Assembly: GCF_023920225.1 (NCBI RefSeq)
Contig: NZ_CP092588.1
Coordinates: 1-64,000 of the forward strand
DNA: 64,000 bases
Reading direction: 5' to 3'
From: Vibrio gazogenes
Lineage (GTDB): Bacteria > Pseudomonadota > Gammaproteobacteria > Enterobacterales > Vibrionaceae
Both the position numbers and the translations under genes were made by a program. The notes below the pieces were generated by a model. It had not been told where the DNA came from and did not search any database. It saw nothing but the letters and a program-made list of their open reading frames with translations. This document shows, in pieces, positions 9,410-19,285 of the stretch (the first letter of the stretch is position 1; each line of letters opens with the position of its first letter).

Positions 9410-11299
9410 ATGATATCACCAGATGCAAAGGTCAAGATACAAAATTTTGGCCGGTTCTTGTCCAACATGGTTATGCCGAACATTGGGGCATTTATCGCAT
9501 GGGGGTTTATTACAGCACTGTTCATTCCAACAGGATGGACACCCAATGAAACATTGGCTGCACTTGTTGGCCCAATGATTACCTACTTATTGCCATTGCT
9601 GATTGGTTATACCGGGGGGAAACTCGTCGGTGGTGAACGCGGCGCTGTCGTGGGTGCGATCACAACCATGGGCGTTATCGTCGGTGCAGATATCCCGATG
9701 TTTATGGGTGCAATGATTGCAGGTCCAATCGGTGGATGGGCAATTAAAACATTTGACAAAAAAGTCGATGGGAAAATCAAAAGCGGCTTCGAAATGCTGG
9801 TCAACAACTTCTCGGCCGGTATTATTGGTATGATCTTCGCGATCATCGCTTTTTTCCTGATTGGCCCATTCGTCAAAGTCCTCTCTACTGCTCTTGCAAC
9901 GGGTGTAGACGTCTTAGTAAAAGCGCACCTACTCCCTTTAACTTCACTTTTTGTCGAACCCGCTAAGATTCTATTTCTGAACAATGCCATCAACCACGGT
10001 ATTTTCTCTCCATTGGGTATTCAACAAGCCAGTGAAACCGGTAAATCGATCTTCTTCCTGATTGAAGCGAATCCGGGGCCAGGATTGGGTATTCTTCTGG
10101 CCTATATCGTGTTTGGTAAAGGGACAGCAAAACAAACAGCCGGTGGTGCAACCATCATTCACTTTTTGGGCGGGATCCACGAGATTTACTTCCCATATAT
10201 TCTGATGAACCCTCGTTTGATTCTCGCAGCCATTGCTGGCGGGATGACCGGTGTCTTTGTATTAACAGTATTTGGTGCCGGTTTAGTATCGCCCGCATCA
10301 CCCGGTTCGATTTTTGCCGTATTACTGATGACGCCGAAGAGCTCACTCATCGGCGTACTTTGTTCAATCACCGCCGCGACTGCCGTCTCATTTACGGTTG
10401 CGTCACTGTTGATGAAAACACAAAGAAATCAAGAAACCGATGATGAAGATTCTTTGGAGAAAGCAACAACGCAAATGCAAGAAATGAAAGCTGAATCCAA
10501 AGGCTCATCACACGCTCAGCCATTCACAGGTGATGTCAAAAAGATCATTGTCGCATGTGATGCTGGCATGGGTTCCAGTGCGATGGGTGCCAGTATGCTG
10601 CGTAAAAAAGTACAAGCAGCGGGATTGGATATTCAGGTCACCAATCTGGCCATTAATAATCTTCCCCAAGATGTTGATATCGTCATTACTCATAAAGACT
10701 TAACTGATCGAGCCCGCAAACATGCGCCATCGGCACACCACATCTCTTTAACCAACTTTCTGGATAATGAGATGTATAACAATCTCGTCAATGAGATAAA
10801 AAAGTCTGATGCCGGTCAATCTGTCGCGCCACAGAGCGCTGATACGGAGGCTCAACCGGCATTCCAAATAGAAGCCCGTAACATTCACTTAAACCTCAAA
10901 GCAAGTAACAAAGAAGAAGCGATCCGTTATGCAGGAGAACAACTCGTCGCACTCGGATATGCAGACGCCAGCTACATCGATGCCATGTTTGAAAGAGAAA
11001 AAATGGTGTCAACGTATCTGGGTGAATCCATCGCGGTGCCACACGGTACGATTGAAGCGAAGAATCATGTTCTGAAAACCGGGATTGTCATCTGTCAATA
11101 CCCAGATGGTGTTCAGTTTACCGATGACGAAGATGGCATTGCCAAACTGGTCATCGGTATTGCAGCACAGAACGATGAACATATGGGGGTCATTTCGACG
11201 ATCACCAATGCGCTTGATGACCCGGATGCGATTGCGATACTCACGTCAACAAATGACGTTAACGCCATTCTAGACGTGTTAGGTCATACCACTGCATAA
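9410..11299 (+). CDS. mtlA: PTS mannitol transporter EIICBA
   Basis: Takes up mannitol and phosphorylates it to mannitol-1-phosphate; inner membrane. The 629-residue form starts at the ATG at 9410, preceded by AACGGGGAA. Upstream in-frame codons from 9356 lie in the leader and lack a ribosome site. Domains: EIIC membrane part (about 1-340), EIIB with phosphocysteine motif VACDAGMGSSAMG (about 380), a linker, and EIIA with the histidine motif AVPHGTIEA (about 540). Followed by mtlD and mltR in the classical order, with a terminator-like hairpin between mtlA and mtlD. Regulation is probably by CRP, MltR and the antisense RNA. Confidence 0.97.
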   Translation: MISPDAKVKIQNFGRFLSNMVMPNIGAFIAWGFITALFIPTGWTPNETLAALVGPMITYLLPLLIGYTGGKLVGGERGAVVGAITTMGVIVGADIPMFMGAMIAGPIGGWAIKTFDKKVDGKIKSGFEMLVNNFSAGIIGMIFAIIAFFLIGPFVKVLSTALATGVDVLVKAHLLPLTSLFVEPAKILFLNNAINHGIFSPLGIQQASETGKSIFFLIEANPGPGLGILLAYIVFGKGTAKQTAGGATIIHFLGGIHEIYFPYILMNPRLILAAIAGGMTGVFVLTVFGAGLVSPASPGSIFAVLLMTPKSSLIGVLCSITAATAVSFTVASLLMKTQRNQETDDEDSLEKATTQMQEMKAESKGSSHAQPFTGDVKKIIVACDAGMGSSAMGASMLRKKVQAAGLDIQVTNLAINNLPQDVDIVITHKDLTDRARKHAPSAHHISLTNFLDNEMYNNLVNEIKKSDAGQSVAPQSADTEAQPAFQIEARNIHLNLKASNKEEAIRYAGEQLVALGYADASYIDAMFEREKMVSTYLGESIAVPHGTIEAKNHVLKTGIVICQYPDGVQFTDDEDGIAKLVIGIAAQNDEHMGVISTITNALDDPDAIAILTSTNDVNAILDVLGHTTA

Positions 11300-11307
11300 G
11301 GTTCACA

Positions 11308-11337
11308 AGCAGAGGTCGTTATCGACCTCTGCTTTTT
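11308..11337 (+). terminator. Hairpin between mtlA and mtlD
   Basis: AGCAGAGGTCG-TTAT-CGACCTCTGCT followed by TTTTC is a strong intrinsic terminator shape 8 nt after the mtlA stop. As mtlD lies 36 bp further on with no obvious separate promoter, it probably acts as a partial terminator that lowers mtlD and mltR expression. Confidence 0.75.
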
Positions 11338-11369
11338 CTTCTTGTTTCTTAATTGGTAGGTAAAAGTCT

Positions 11370-12515
11370 ATGAAAAAGGCAATTCATTTTGGTGCCGGTA
11401 ACATCGGCCGGGGATTTATTGGCAAACTTCTGGCGGATGCGGGAATCCACGTTATTTTTGCAGACGTCAATCAGGAAGTCGTCCGGAAACTGCGCCAAGA
11501 CGGGCAATATCAAGTGAAAGTTGTCGGATCAGAATGTCAGTGGCAAACGGTTAAACATGTCACGGCCGTTAATTCAACCGATGATGAAATTTATCAACAC
11601 ATCACTCAAGTTGACTTAATCACGACAGCGGTTGGACCAAACGTTCTGGATATTATCGCTAAAACTATCGCGACGGGTATCCAACAACGCATTGATAGCG
11701 GCAATCCCACCCCGCTGAATATCATTGCTTGTGAAAATATGATTCGGGGTTCTTCACATCTAAAAGAGCAAGTCTATTTGCATCTGGCGACAGACTATCA
11801 TCACAAAGCAGATACCCTGATTGGCTTTGTTGATTCAGCGGTTGATCGCATCGTCCCACCGGCTGAAGCATCAGACAATATTCTCGATGTCACTGTTGAA
11901 AGTTTCAGTGAATGGATCGTCGATAAATCGCAATTCGTCGGTGACATCCCTGATATTCCGGGCATGGAAAAAACCGATAACCTGATAGCTTATATCGAGC
12001 GAAAACTGTTTACGCTCAATACTGGCCACTGTATTACGGCTTATCTGGGCTGTCTCAAAGGTCTTCAGACCGTCAAAGAAGCCATTGAAGATGAAGCGAT
12101 CTATGCTGACGTCAAACAAGCGATGACCGAAAGTGGCGAAGTTTTAATCCAACGCTACCAGTTTGATCGTCAAGCCCATGCGGCTTATATCGAAAAAATT
12201 CTATCCCGATTTGCGAATCCATATTTAATCGATGACGTTGAACGGGTTGGGCGTCAACCAATCCGTAAGCTCGGAGAAAATGACCGTTTAATCAAACCAT
12301 TACGTGGTACAATAGCGTACGGTATTGCAAATACAGCGCTGTTAAAAGGCGTTGCGGCTGCATTAAAATACACAAACGCTTCAGATCCTCAGGCCGTTGA
12401 ATTACAGGCATATCTGAGTCAGCATGGTGTTCTGGCAACATTAGCTCACTATGCAAATCTGGATGAACACGGGACAGAAGCTAAGCAAGTCGAAGCTATC
12501 TATAACACCCTCTAA
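11370..12515 (+). CDS. mtlD: Mannitol-1-phosphate 5-dehydrogenase
   Basis: Oxidises mannitol-1-phosphate to fructose-6-phosphate with NAD+, feeding mannitol into glycolysis. The 381 residues begin [20 protein letters not shown], the family's Rossmann dinucleotide motif GAGNIGRG. They also carry the conserved segment [11 protein letters not shown] and the catalytic-domain sequence [11 protein letters not shown]. The length is that of the E. coli enzyme. It is second in the mtl operon, after the hairpin at 11308-11337. Confidence 0.97.
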   Translation: MKKAIHFGAGNIGRGFIGKLLADAGIHVIFADVNQEVVRKLRQDGQYQVKVVGSECQWQTVKHVTAVNSTDDEIYQHITQVDLITTAVGPNVLDIIAKTIATGIQQRIDSGNPTPLNIIACENMIRGSSHLKEQVYLHLATDYHHKADTLIGFVDSAVDRIVPPAEASDNILDVTVESFSEWIVDKSQFVGDIPDIPGMEKTDNLIAYIERKLFTLNTGHCITAYLGCLKGLQTVKEAIEDEAIYADVKQAMTESGEVLIQRYQFDRQAHAAYIEKILSRFANPYLIDDVERVGRQPIRKLGENDRLIKPLRGTIAYGIANTALLKGVAAALKYTNASDPQAVELQAYLSQHGVLATLAHYANLDEHGTEAKQVEAIYNTL

Positions 12516-12581
12516 AAATAACAAGCGAGGCTGGGGGCCTGCTCCTGCTCCCTCCTCCTTTTTAACTATGATGCTTTCTTT

Positions 12582-13121
12582 ATGGTAGAGAAAATTAACG
12601 AAGCAGACATTATTGAACAGTTGAATGTAGCCCCATCGGTCAGAGGTTTTTTCATCGCAGCTGTCAACATCTTTGAAAAATCTATCGACTCATTGGTACA
12701 ACGAATTTTCCGCAGTGATTATCTCGCTGTCAAAGCGGTGATTAATCCACTGCTGGAGTCTTCCGGCCCACTTGGTGATTTAAGCGTCCGGATCAAACTG
12801 TTGTTTGGATTGGGTGTGATACCGGATGATGTTTATCATGATATCGAGACAATCATCCGTCTCAGAAACCAGTTGAACAAAGACGGGGCTGAGTATCGTT
12901 TTACGGATCCAAATATATTAGATTCGATTCACAAAATTAGCGCTTTCAAAAAAATGGGAATCTTTCAATTAGCACCCGCGCTAATCGATGATAAAGAGAT
13001 CGATGCAACACTTTATCAATTACAGTTGGACCGCCAGCAACAAGTGATTAAATCGAGTCTATCGCTCGCTATTGTTGAGATATGTAATAAGCTCAATGTT
13101 GAAAGCCCTTTTACTACGTAG
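12582..13121 (+). CDS. mtlR: MltR family mannitol operon repressor
   Basis: A 179-residue all-helical MltR-family protein; in enterobacteria and Vibrio it lowers mtl expression, although it has no recognisable DNA-binding motif. Sequence features include SVRGFFIAAVNIFEKSIDSL and LLESSGPLGDLSVRIKLLFG, the conserved family core. It is the third gene of the mtl operon, 66 bp after mtlD. An inverted repeat CGTAGCACG / CGTGCTACG (13117-13150) overlaps its stop and may form a 3' hairpin, though no T run follows. Confidence 0.92.
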   Translation: MVEKINEADIIEQLNVAPSVRGFFIAAVNIFEKSIDSLVQRIFRSDYLAVKAVINPLLESSGPLGDLSVRIKLLFGLGVIPDDVYHDIETIIRLRNQLNKDGAEYRFTDPNILDSIHKISAFKKMGIFQLAPALIDDKEIDATLYQLQLDRQQQVIKSSLSLAIVEICNKLNVESPFTT

Positions 13122-13256
13122 CACGCCAAACGGGAATATGTCGTGCTACGACAATAATTTAAATGTCCCATTATCTAAAATGAGAGGCTCTTCAAATCAT
13201 TATATGAGGGAGTCTTCTAAAGTTCGTCAAGCGAACCATGTATGTCATGGCTCTGA

Positions 13257-13269
13257 TTTACACTGTAAA
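13257..13269. other. parS2-type centromere site
   Basis: TTTACACTGTAAA, identical to the site at 2234, in the gap between mtlR and a convergent small gene. An 80-codon open frame spanning it looks non-coding. Confidence 0.85.
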
Positions 13270-13310
13270 GAGTCAGAGGAAAGCCTTAGCCTAAGCGATG
13301 AACTTATAGA

Positions 13311-13553
13311 TTAAGAAACTCGGGGCTCATTCTGGGGACTGTTCGGGAGGACGAGAACCGGTCTGACGTTCTGGTGGTTGCACACCCGGCAAAAGTGTTG
13401 TCTTTCCATTTTATAATAATGCTTACCACGTATTAGTAAGGAAATGAATAGCTGGATCTCTTTCCATCGTGTGCATTGATCAGTCTGACAACGTCGCATA
13501 ATTGATTTATGTGGAGTCACTTTTCGACACACGGGACAATATGCTTCAGACAT
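13311..13553 (-). CDS. Small zinc-ribbon-like hypothetical protein
   Basis: About 80 residues, starting at the ATG at 13553, which has GAGG 6 bp upstream; the alternative start at 13568 lacks one. It contains CPVC near the N-terminus, a CQTDQC pair and a CRVC motif, so up to six cysteines in two ribbon-like knuckles, with a basic middle segment. This suggests a metal-binding protein, possibly nucleic-acid binding. I do not recognise a named family. Its stop codon faces mtlR. Confidence 0.6.
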   Translation of the reverse strand: MSEAYCPVCRKVTPHKSIMRRCQTDQCTRWKEIQLFISLLIRGKHYYKMERQHFCRVCNHQNVRPVLVLPNSPQNEPRVS

Positions 13554-13741
13554 GATAAACCTCATCAAGTAAATTACTTATTGCTAATAATAAGCATAAT
13601 TATCCATATAGAAACACTTTCTCAAAGGTCAACATCAAAGTTGTGGCACAGCTCACTAAATGATCATTGATTATTCCCAAAAACTTCTCATTACTCAAAC
13701 CCGCAACCATTTATCAATTGCTTTGTTCATTATTCCGCAAC

Positions 13742-13765
13742 AAAAAACCCCTCAATAAAGAGGGG
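13742..13765 (-). terminator. putP terminator
   Basis: CCCCTC-AATAAA-GAGGGG with a run of A on the plus strand, giving a stem followed by six T on the minus strand, 22 bp downstream of the putP stop. Confidence 0.85.
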
Positions 13766-13787
13766 ATCTCAATATCATTTTGTTTCT

Positions 13788-15278
13788 TTAATCCAGTTCT
13801 TTAAGCTGTTTCAAGAATGTCTGATGTTGTAATTGAACGGTTTTTTCCGGCTCACGACTCAGCAGTGTGCCAACGACAATCGCAAGAGTAGAGAAGATTA
13901 TCCCCGGTACAATTTCATAGATATCAAAAATACCACCGGTTAATTGCTTCCAAACGACAATGGTCACTCCACCGACAACGATTCCCGCTAAGGCACCATT
14001 ACGATTCATACGAGACCAGAATAGACTGATCACAAGTGCAGGCCCGAATGCAGCGCCAAATCCGGCCCATGCATAAGAAACAAGTCCCAGAACGGAACTA
14101 TCCGGTGTCATCGCCAACACCAAAGCCAGTATAGAAACTGCCATCACAGAGAGACGACCAACCCGAACAATCTGTTCAGACGTTGCATCTTTCTTAATCA
14201 CTTGTTTATAGAAATCTTCTGCTAATGCAGATGAGCAGACTAACAGCTGAGAATCCGCTGTACTCATAATTGCAGCTAGAATTGCCGCCAATAGAATACC
14301 GGCAATAACCGGATGGAAAGCAGCATTGACCAATAGCATGAAAATCTTCTCACCATCTTCCAATGTCAGTGTGGGGTGATTCGTGGTATAAACCAAGCCG
14401 ACTAACCCAACCATCACAGCACCAAACATTGCTAATGCAGACCAGCCGATCGCAATACGACGCGCTGTCCGGAGAGCTTTATTGGAACGCGTGGCCTGAA
14501 AACGGGCCAGAATATGTGGCTGACCAAAATATCCAAGACCCCAAGCCGCCAGAGAAATGATAGCGATCGCGCCTAATGGTTGCCCATCCATCCCACGCCA
14601 AATGGTCAGTAACTCTGGGTTAATCGCCGTTAAGTTATCGCCCAACACAGAAAAACCATCTTGCATCATGGCCATTGGTACAATCAGCAAAGCTGCCGCC
14701 ATCAACAGACCCTGAACTAAGTCGGTCCATGCGACGGCAAGGAATCCACCAAACAGCGTATATGACACAACACAAATCGTACCGATAATCACCGCAGTGG
14801 TATAATCGAGACCAAAGACTGTTTCAAACAGTTTCCCGCCAGCCACGAGGCCAGAGCTCGTGTAGAAGAGGAAAAACAGCAAAACGAAAAATGCAGAAAT
14901 TGTTTGAATCAGCTTCGACTGATCATTAAACCGGCGAGATAGAAACTCAGGAATTGTAATCGCGTCGGTGGTTATACTGTATGTTCGGAGACGTTTTGCT
15001 GCGATAAACCAGTTGAGCCAGTTTCCGAGTAGCAATCCCCCGGCTAACCATATCGATTCCAATCCAGCGGCATAAGCGTAGCCGGGCAGCCCCAACAACA
15101 ACCAACCACTCATATCGGATGCACCGGCTGATATAGCCGCAGGCCAAGGACCTAAAGATCGTCCACCGAGAAAGTAGTCGGTTGAGTTTTTCGTTCGTAC
15201 ATATGCATAGACCCCTATCGCCAACATCATCACGAGGTACACGATAAAGGTCGTTGTAATAGCAAAGCTATTTTCCAT
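13788..15278 (-). CDS. putP: Sodium/proline symporter
   Basis: Imports proline with Na+. A 496-residue inner-membrane protein of the solute:sodium symporter family with about 13 hydrophobic segments. Typical PutP sequences are seen: DYFLGGRSLGPWPAAISAGASDMSGWLL near the N-terminus and FGGFLAVAWTDLVQG in the middle. It is the third gene of the put cluster, 89 bp after the PutA C-terminal-like gene on the same strand, and has its own terminator at 13742-13765. The gap may contain a secondary promoter, but none is obvious. Confidence 0.96.
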   Translation of the reverse strand: MENSFAITTTFIVYLVMMLAIGVYAYVRTKNSTDYFLGGRSLGPWPAAISAGASDMSGWLLLGLPGYAYAAGLESIWLAGGLLLGNWLNWFIAAKRLRTYSITTDAITIPEFLSRRFNDQSKLIQTISAFFVLLFFLFYTSSGLVAGGKLFETVFGLDYTTAVIIGTICVVSYTLFGGFLAVAWTDLVQGLLMAAALLIVPMAMMQDGFSVLGDNLTAINPELLTIWRGMDGQPLGAIAIISLAAWGLGYFGQPHILARFQATRSNKALRTARRIAIGWSALAMFGAVMVGLVGLVYTTNHPTLTLEDGEKIFMLLVNAAFHPVIAGILLAAILAAIMSTADSQLLVCSSALAEDFYKQVIKKDATSEQIVRVGRLSVMAVSILALVLAMTPDSSVLGLVSYAWAGFGAAFGPALVISLFWSRMNRNGALAGIVVGGVTIVVWKQLTGGIFDIYEIVPGIIFSTLAIVVGTLLSREPEKTVQLQHQTFLKQLKELD

Positions 15279-15367
15279 AGTTCATTCCTCTTTACATTGA
15301 TCGCCTTCCCTGTTCTTCTCCGAACGTCTATCGGCCCAAAGACAGATAGACGACGGGAAAGCAGGTT

Positions 15368-16066
15368 TTAGTGGTTTGAGCTTCCCATTTCTAATAAAGA
15401 AGCATTTCCCCCTATCGCTGTTATATTTATAGTGCGTGTCCGTTCCGTGATGAAACGTAACACGAGTGCTGCATCATGAGCCATCGGGAGCTGATCCAAA
15501 TCCGTTTCAATAACCGGACTAATAATCACCCCCGGACGCTTGGACAGTTGTTGATTCACCTGCCGAGCATCTTGCGGCTCACAAATCATTCCGACCTGAC
15601 GCACGTCGCACGTCATGATCTGATTAAATGCCTCAACCGCCACGATTTGTACCAGATGAATGGGAAAACGACTGTTTTCCAATGCTGACGCCAAACGTGA
15701 ATTCAGCGTCGTATCATCCGAACAAAGTAAAATGCTGTTTCCGGCAATTAAAGCTGCTGCTAACTGGGCAACGACAGCCCGTGAAGCATTTGCACCACTT
15801 TGCTTGTGGAGAAGCACGACAACACCTCGGCCAGAGCAGTACAGTTCGTTTGTCTCCCCTGTCGGACCGACTAAAAGCTGTCCCTCAGCAATCCGTGTTC
15901 TCGCACTGTTGAGGTGATAAGTGATGACCTGAGCTAAGTCAGCAGCATTGTGTTCCAAAGATTGGGCAAGACGAAGTAAATGCTCACTTTTAGAACTAAA
16001 ATCGGTTAAGTTCCATTGCTGCCATGCCAAAGCAGCATCAGAAAAATGTGTTGTTTTATTCACCAT
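15368..16066 (-). CDS. Stand-alone PutA C-terminal (ALDH-superfamily-like) domain protein
   Basis: A 232-residue protein resembling the non-catalytic C-terminal ALDH-superfamily domain that long PutA proteins carry after their P5C dehydrogenase domain. It includes SGANASRAVVAQLAAALIAGNS, a Rossmann-like aldehyde dehydrogenase piece, and ends with TRTINITAIGGNASLLEMGS, like PutA C-termini. There is no catalytic cysteine motif. Its ATG overlaps the putA stop by 11 bp, with AAGGAGCGG inside the end of putA as ribosome site, so translation is coupled. In long PutA this domain helps seal the substrate tunnel or the oligomer. I infer that the separate chain docks on PutA. Confidence 0.75.
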   Translation of the reverse strand: MVNKTTHFSDAALAWQQWNLTDFSSKSEHLLRLAQSLEHNAADLAQVITYHLNSARTRIAEGQLLVGPTGETNELYCSGRGVVVLLHKQSGANASRAVVAQLAAALIAGNSILLCSDDTTLNSRLASALENSRFPIHLVQIVAVEAFNQIMTCDVRQVGMICEPQDARQVNQQLSKRPGVIISPVIETDLDQLPMAHDAALVLRFITERTRTINITAIGGNASLLEMGSSNH

Positions 16067-19000
16067 GATCCGCTCCTTGTTTTACCGCTGTTTCACTCTG
16101 TTTTACCGCTGTGTCACGATAAAAAGGGCGGGTAAACCGGTAGAGATAATGAGGCCCGCCAGCTTTCGGCCCAGTCCCTGACAATCCTTGCCCCCCAAAC
16201 GGCTGAACGCCGACAACAGCACCAACCTGATCACGGTTGATATAACAGTTTCCGACCCGGGCATGCGCTTCAATCCACCGATACGTTGTTTCGTTCCGGC
16301 TATGAATCCCTAAGGTCAAACCAAAGCCAGTCTGATTTATCTGTTCAACAATATGTGGTAAATCTTTTGCCCGATAACGAACAATATGTAATACCGGACC
16401 AAAGTGTTCTTCTTTCAGACATTCAATCCCACTAATTTCAAATGCCGTTGGTGGAACAAACATGCCATGCGCACATTCATCATCCAATACCAGTTCAGCA
16501 ATGAGAGTTTGAGTCTGTTTCATATGTTCAATATGCGCCAATAACCGATGCTGTGCTGCTTTATCGATCACCGGCCCCACGTCAGTACGATGAAGTTTTG
16601 GATCACCGACGGAAAGCTCCTGCATTGCTCCTTCAATCAATGTCACCACCCGATCCGCGACATCCTCTTGGATAAATAACACGCGTAACGCTGAACAACG
16701 TTGTCCGGCTGATGCGAATGCTGAACGCAAAACATCTCTCACAACCTGTTCAGGCAATGCCGTACTATCAACGATCATGGCGTTTTGCCCGCCCGTCTCA
16801 GCAATCAAAGGAACCGGATCACATGGTCTTGCTGCTAATGTTTGGTTGATTTGTTGTGCTGTTCCTGTTGAACCAGTAAAAGCAACACCGGCAATCGAGG
16901 GATTAGAGGTAAGTAAGTGACCGCTTTCTTTACCATTACACGGCAACAAATGGATCACATCGGTAGGAATCCCCGTATCCAACAGCAGTTGAATCGCACG
17001 AAATGCGATGAGGGACGTCTGTTCCGCTGGTTTAGCAATCACCGTATTCCCCGCAGCCAAAGCCGCAACCACTTGTCCAACAAAAATCGCTAAGGGGAAA
17101 TTCCACGGGCTGATACAGACAAACACACCACGTCCCAGATACTGCGTATGCCGTTCGGCGCCATCGAAACCGATATGTGATGTTGGGGTGAGTTGCATAA
17201 TCTGAGTGGCATAATAACGACAGAAATCGACCGCCTCCCGGACTTCATCAATACTGTCATGGATCGTTTTACCCGCTTCTTGATGACACAATGCAACAAA
17301 CTCTGGCAAATGTGATTCCAGCAGGTCAGCAAAGTGCGTCAGATAAGCAGCCCGCACAGCAAGTTCAGTGTCCCGCCATTGAGGAAACGCTTGCTGTGCA
17401 ATCTCAATCGCTGTCGTAATCTGCTGCGCATTTGCCATGATCACGTTTCCGACCTCGATACGATGGTCATAAGGCACAGTAACCGCAGTCACCACGGCAT
17501 TCTCCTTGATCATGCTTTCGTATTGATCTTCACCTTGAATAATCGGTGCGGCGTACCATTGCTGATATAAATACTCAGATACTTTGTGCTCAAAAGGGGC
17601 AGCTTCACTTTCAATATCAATGTTGGCACCGTAGGAATTGCGACGGTCGGGGTAGATATCCAGCGGTAACGGAATCGCAGCATTATGCAATGTTTCAAAC
17701 GCCTGTAGTGCCTCCACAGGATGACGATTCAGTAAATCAATCGGACAGCGGGCATCGACCAGCCGGTGAACGAAAGAACTATTGGCACCATTTTCTAACA
17801 AACGCCGCACCAGGTAAGGTAATAAATCCTTGTGATTACCCACCGGCGCATAAATTCTGATTGCGGGGCGATAAGCCTCCATCACCTGATGAAACAGTGC
17901 GTCACCCATGCCATGTAAACGCTGGAATTCATAATCATGGTGTGTTGCCATCACAGCAACGGCGGTCACTGTCTGAGCATTATGACTGGCAAACTGAGGA
18001 AATAAAGCACCTCGGACATGCTCCGATAACAAAAAGCGAGCACAGGCCAGATAAGAAACATCTGACGCTTCCTTGCGGGTAAATACCGGATAACCTGCGT
18101 AACCTTTTTGCTGTGACCACTTGATCTCACTATCCCAATAGGCACCTTTAACCAACCGGACCGGAATCAAATCCCCTTGATCTTTTGCTAAACCAGTCAG
18201 CCAAGTGAGTGCAGGTAATGCGCGTTTTGAATAAGCCTGAACAACAATCCCCAGCTTACCCCAACCGCGGTTAACATCGTGGCGGTATAATTTCTCAAAC
18301 AGTACCAGAGAAAGTTCCAACCGATCGGCTTCCTCGGCATCAATCGAGATACCAATATCAAACTCTCTCGCCCGTTTAACCAGCACCACCAGCGTCTCCA
18401 GCAACTCGGTCATGACCCGTTCCTGATTCGCGACTTCATAGCGAGGGTGCAATGCAGACAGTTTGATCGAGATAGAATGCGATGACTGAAGCGTTCCCGA
18501 TCCAGAAGCTTTACCCACCGATTCAATCGCTGACAGATAATCCTGACAATATTTATTTGCATCAGCACTGGTCAGTGCTGCTTCACCAAGCATATCGAAA
18601 GAATATGTATATCCTTTATCACGCATTGACTGGCCATTTTTCTGCGCTTCATCAATCGACTGACCCAACACAAACTGGCGCCCCATGACTTTCATGGCTT
18701 GATTCATCGCTTGACGGATCACTGGCTCTGAGAAACGGTTGACCAATCGGTTTAATGCCTGCATCGGGCTGGTACTCTGAATATCTGATAACTCAAGCAC
18801 TTTGCCAGTAATCATCAACCCCCATGTCGAAGCATTGACGAAAACCGAGTCAGAGTTCTTCAAATGAGAACGCCAGTCAGCAACACTCAATCGATCTTTA
18901 ATAAAGGCATCTGCCGTTTCAGCATCAGGGATACGCATCAGCGCCTCTGCAAGGCACATCAGCAAAATACCTTCCTGCGTATCCAGACTATATTCCAGAA

Positions 19001-19232
19001 GCAGCGCGTCAATCATTTGCACCGACTTCTTATCGGCTCTGATTGCCTTGATCAACTGAGTCGTCTTGTCCGTGATTTCTTGTTTTTCTTGATTAGTCGG
19101 TGTTGCCAGCGGTAACAACTCCTGTAGCCATTGTGACTCATCAGCCATATATAATGGCGAGATAAGTGCCCAAAGTTTGTTCAGTGGCTGCTCAACAAAC
19201 TCCGACTTCAACACATCATTTGCAGTAAACAT
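16056..19232 (-). CDS. putA: Bifunctional proline dehydrogenase / P5C dehydrogenase
   Basis: Converts proline to glutamate in two steps (FAD proline dehydrogenase, then NAD aldehyde dehydrogenase with channelling). The 1058 residues contain a helical N-terminal arm (1-110), the PRODH barrel (about 180-480, with LIPVRLVKGAYWDSEIK and a C-terminal RRLLENGANSSFVHR) and the ALDH domain (about 550-1030) with the cysteine motif SAGQRCSALR. It lacks the N-terminal ribbon-helix-helix repressor domain of E. coli PutA, so it should not repress its own operon. It also lacks the C-terminal ALDH-like domain, encoded by the next gene. The C-terminus has a duplicated TAVKQ caused by a 21-bp-period repeat (16078-16112). 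Confidence 0.95.
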   Translation of the reverse strand: MFTANDVLKSEFVEQPLNKLWALISPLYMADESQWLQELLPLATPTNQEKQEITDKTTQLIKAIRADKKSVQMIDALLLEYSLDTQEGILLMCLAEALMRIPDAETADAFIKDRLSVADWRSHLKNSDSVFVNASTWGLMITGKVLELSDIQSTSPMQALNRLVNRFSEPVIRQAMNQAMKVMGRQFVLGQSIDEAQKNGQSMRDKGYTYSFDMLGEAALTSADANKYCQDYLSAIESVGKASGSGTLQSSHSISIKLSALHPRYEVANQERVMTELLETLVVLVKRAREFDIGISIDAEEADRLELSLVLFEKLYRHDVNRGWGKLGIVVQAYSKRALPALTWLTGLAKDQGDLIPVRLVKGAYWDSEIKWSQQKGYAGYPVFTRKEASDVSYLACARFLLSEHVRGALFPQFASHNAQTVTAVAVMATHHDYEFQRLHGMGDALFHQVMEAYRPAIRIYAPVGNHKDLLPYLVRRLLENGANSSFVHRLVDARCPIDLLNRHPVEALQAFETLHNAAIPLPLDIYPDRRNSYGANIDIESEAAPFEHKVSEYLYQQWYAAPIIQGEDQYESMIKENAVVTAVTVPYDHRIEVGNVIMANAQQITTAIEIAQQAFPQWRDTELAVRAAYLTHFADLLESHLPEFVALCHQEAGKTIHDSIDEVREAVDFCRYYATQIMQLTPTSHIGFDGAERHTQYLGRGVFVCISPWNFPLAIFVGQVVAALAAGNTVIAKPAEQTSLIAFRAIQLLLDTGIPTDVIHLLPCNGKESGHLLTSNPSIAGVAFTGSTGTAQQINQTLAARPCDPVPLIAETGGQNAMIVDSTALPEQVVRDVLRSAFASAGQRCSALRVLFIQEDVADRVVTLIEGAMQELSVGDPKLHRTDVGPVIDKAAQHRLLAHIEHMKQTQTLIAELVLDDECAHGMFVPPTAFEISGIECLKEEHFGPVLHIVRYRAKDLPHIVEQINQTGFGLTLGIHSRNETTYRWIEAHARVGNCYINRDQVGAVVGVQPFGGQGLSGTGPKAGGPHYLYRFTRPFYRDTAVKQSETAVKQGADHGE
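17506..17517 (+). other. Origin-type 12-mer inside putA
   Basis: TTGATCATGCTT, identical to the RctB-type 12-mers at 38344, 38466 and 38563, within the 18-bp sequence TCCTTGATCATGCTTTCG (17503-17520), which recurs exactly at 23373-23390. It lies in putA codons for a SMIKE segment. Candidate distal RctB site. Confidence 0.45.
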
Positions 19233-19285
19233 GCGTTTTCCCTCAACGTCATCCCGAATGGGCTTTTTACAATAGCTAGCAGTGT

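Noticed and set aside
13072-13314. 80-codon plus-strand frame overlapping the end of mtlR.
   Set aside because: It starts inside mtlR out of frame, lacks a ribosome site, and contains a parS2 palindrome; composition is not protein-like.
13660-13690. AATGATCATTGATTATTCCC between the zinc-ribbon gene and putP as an RctB site.
   Set aside because: The TTCCG part is displaced and interrupted compared with the 16-bp core.
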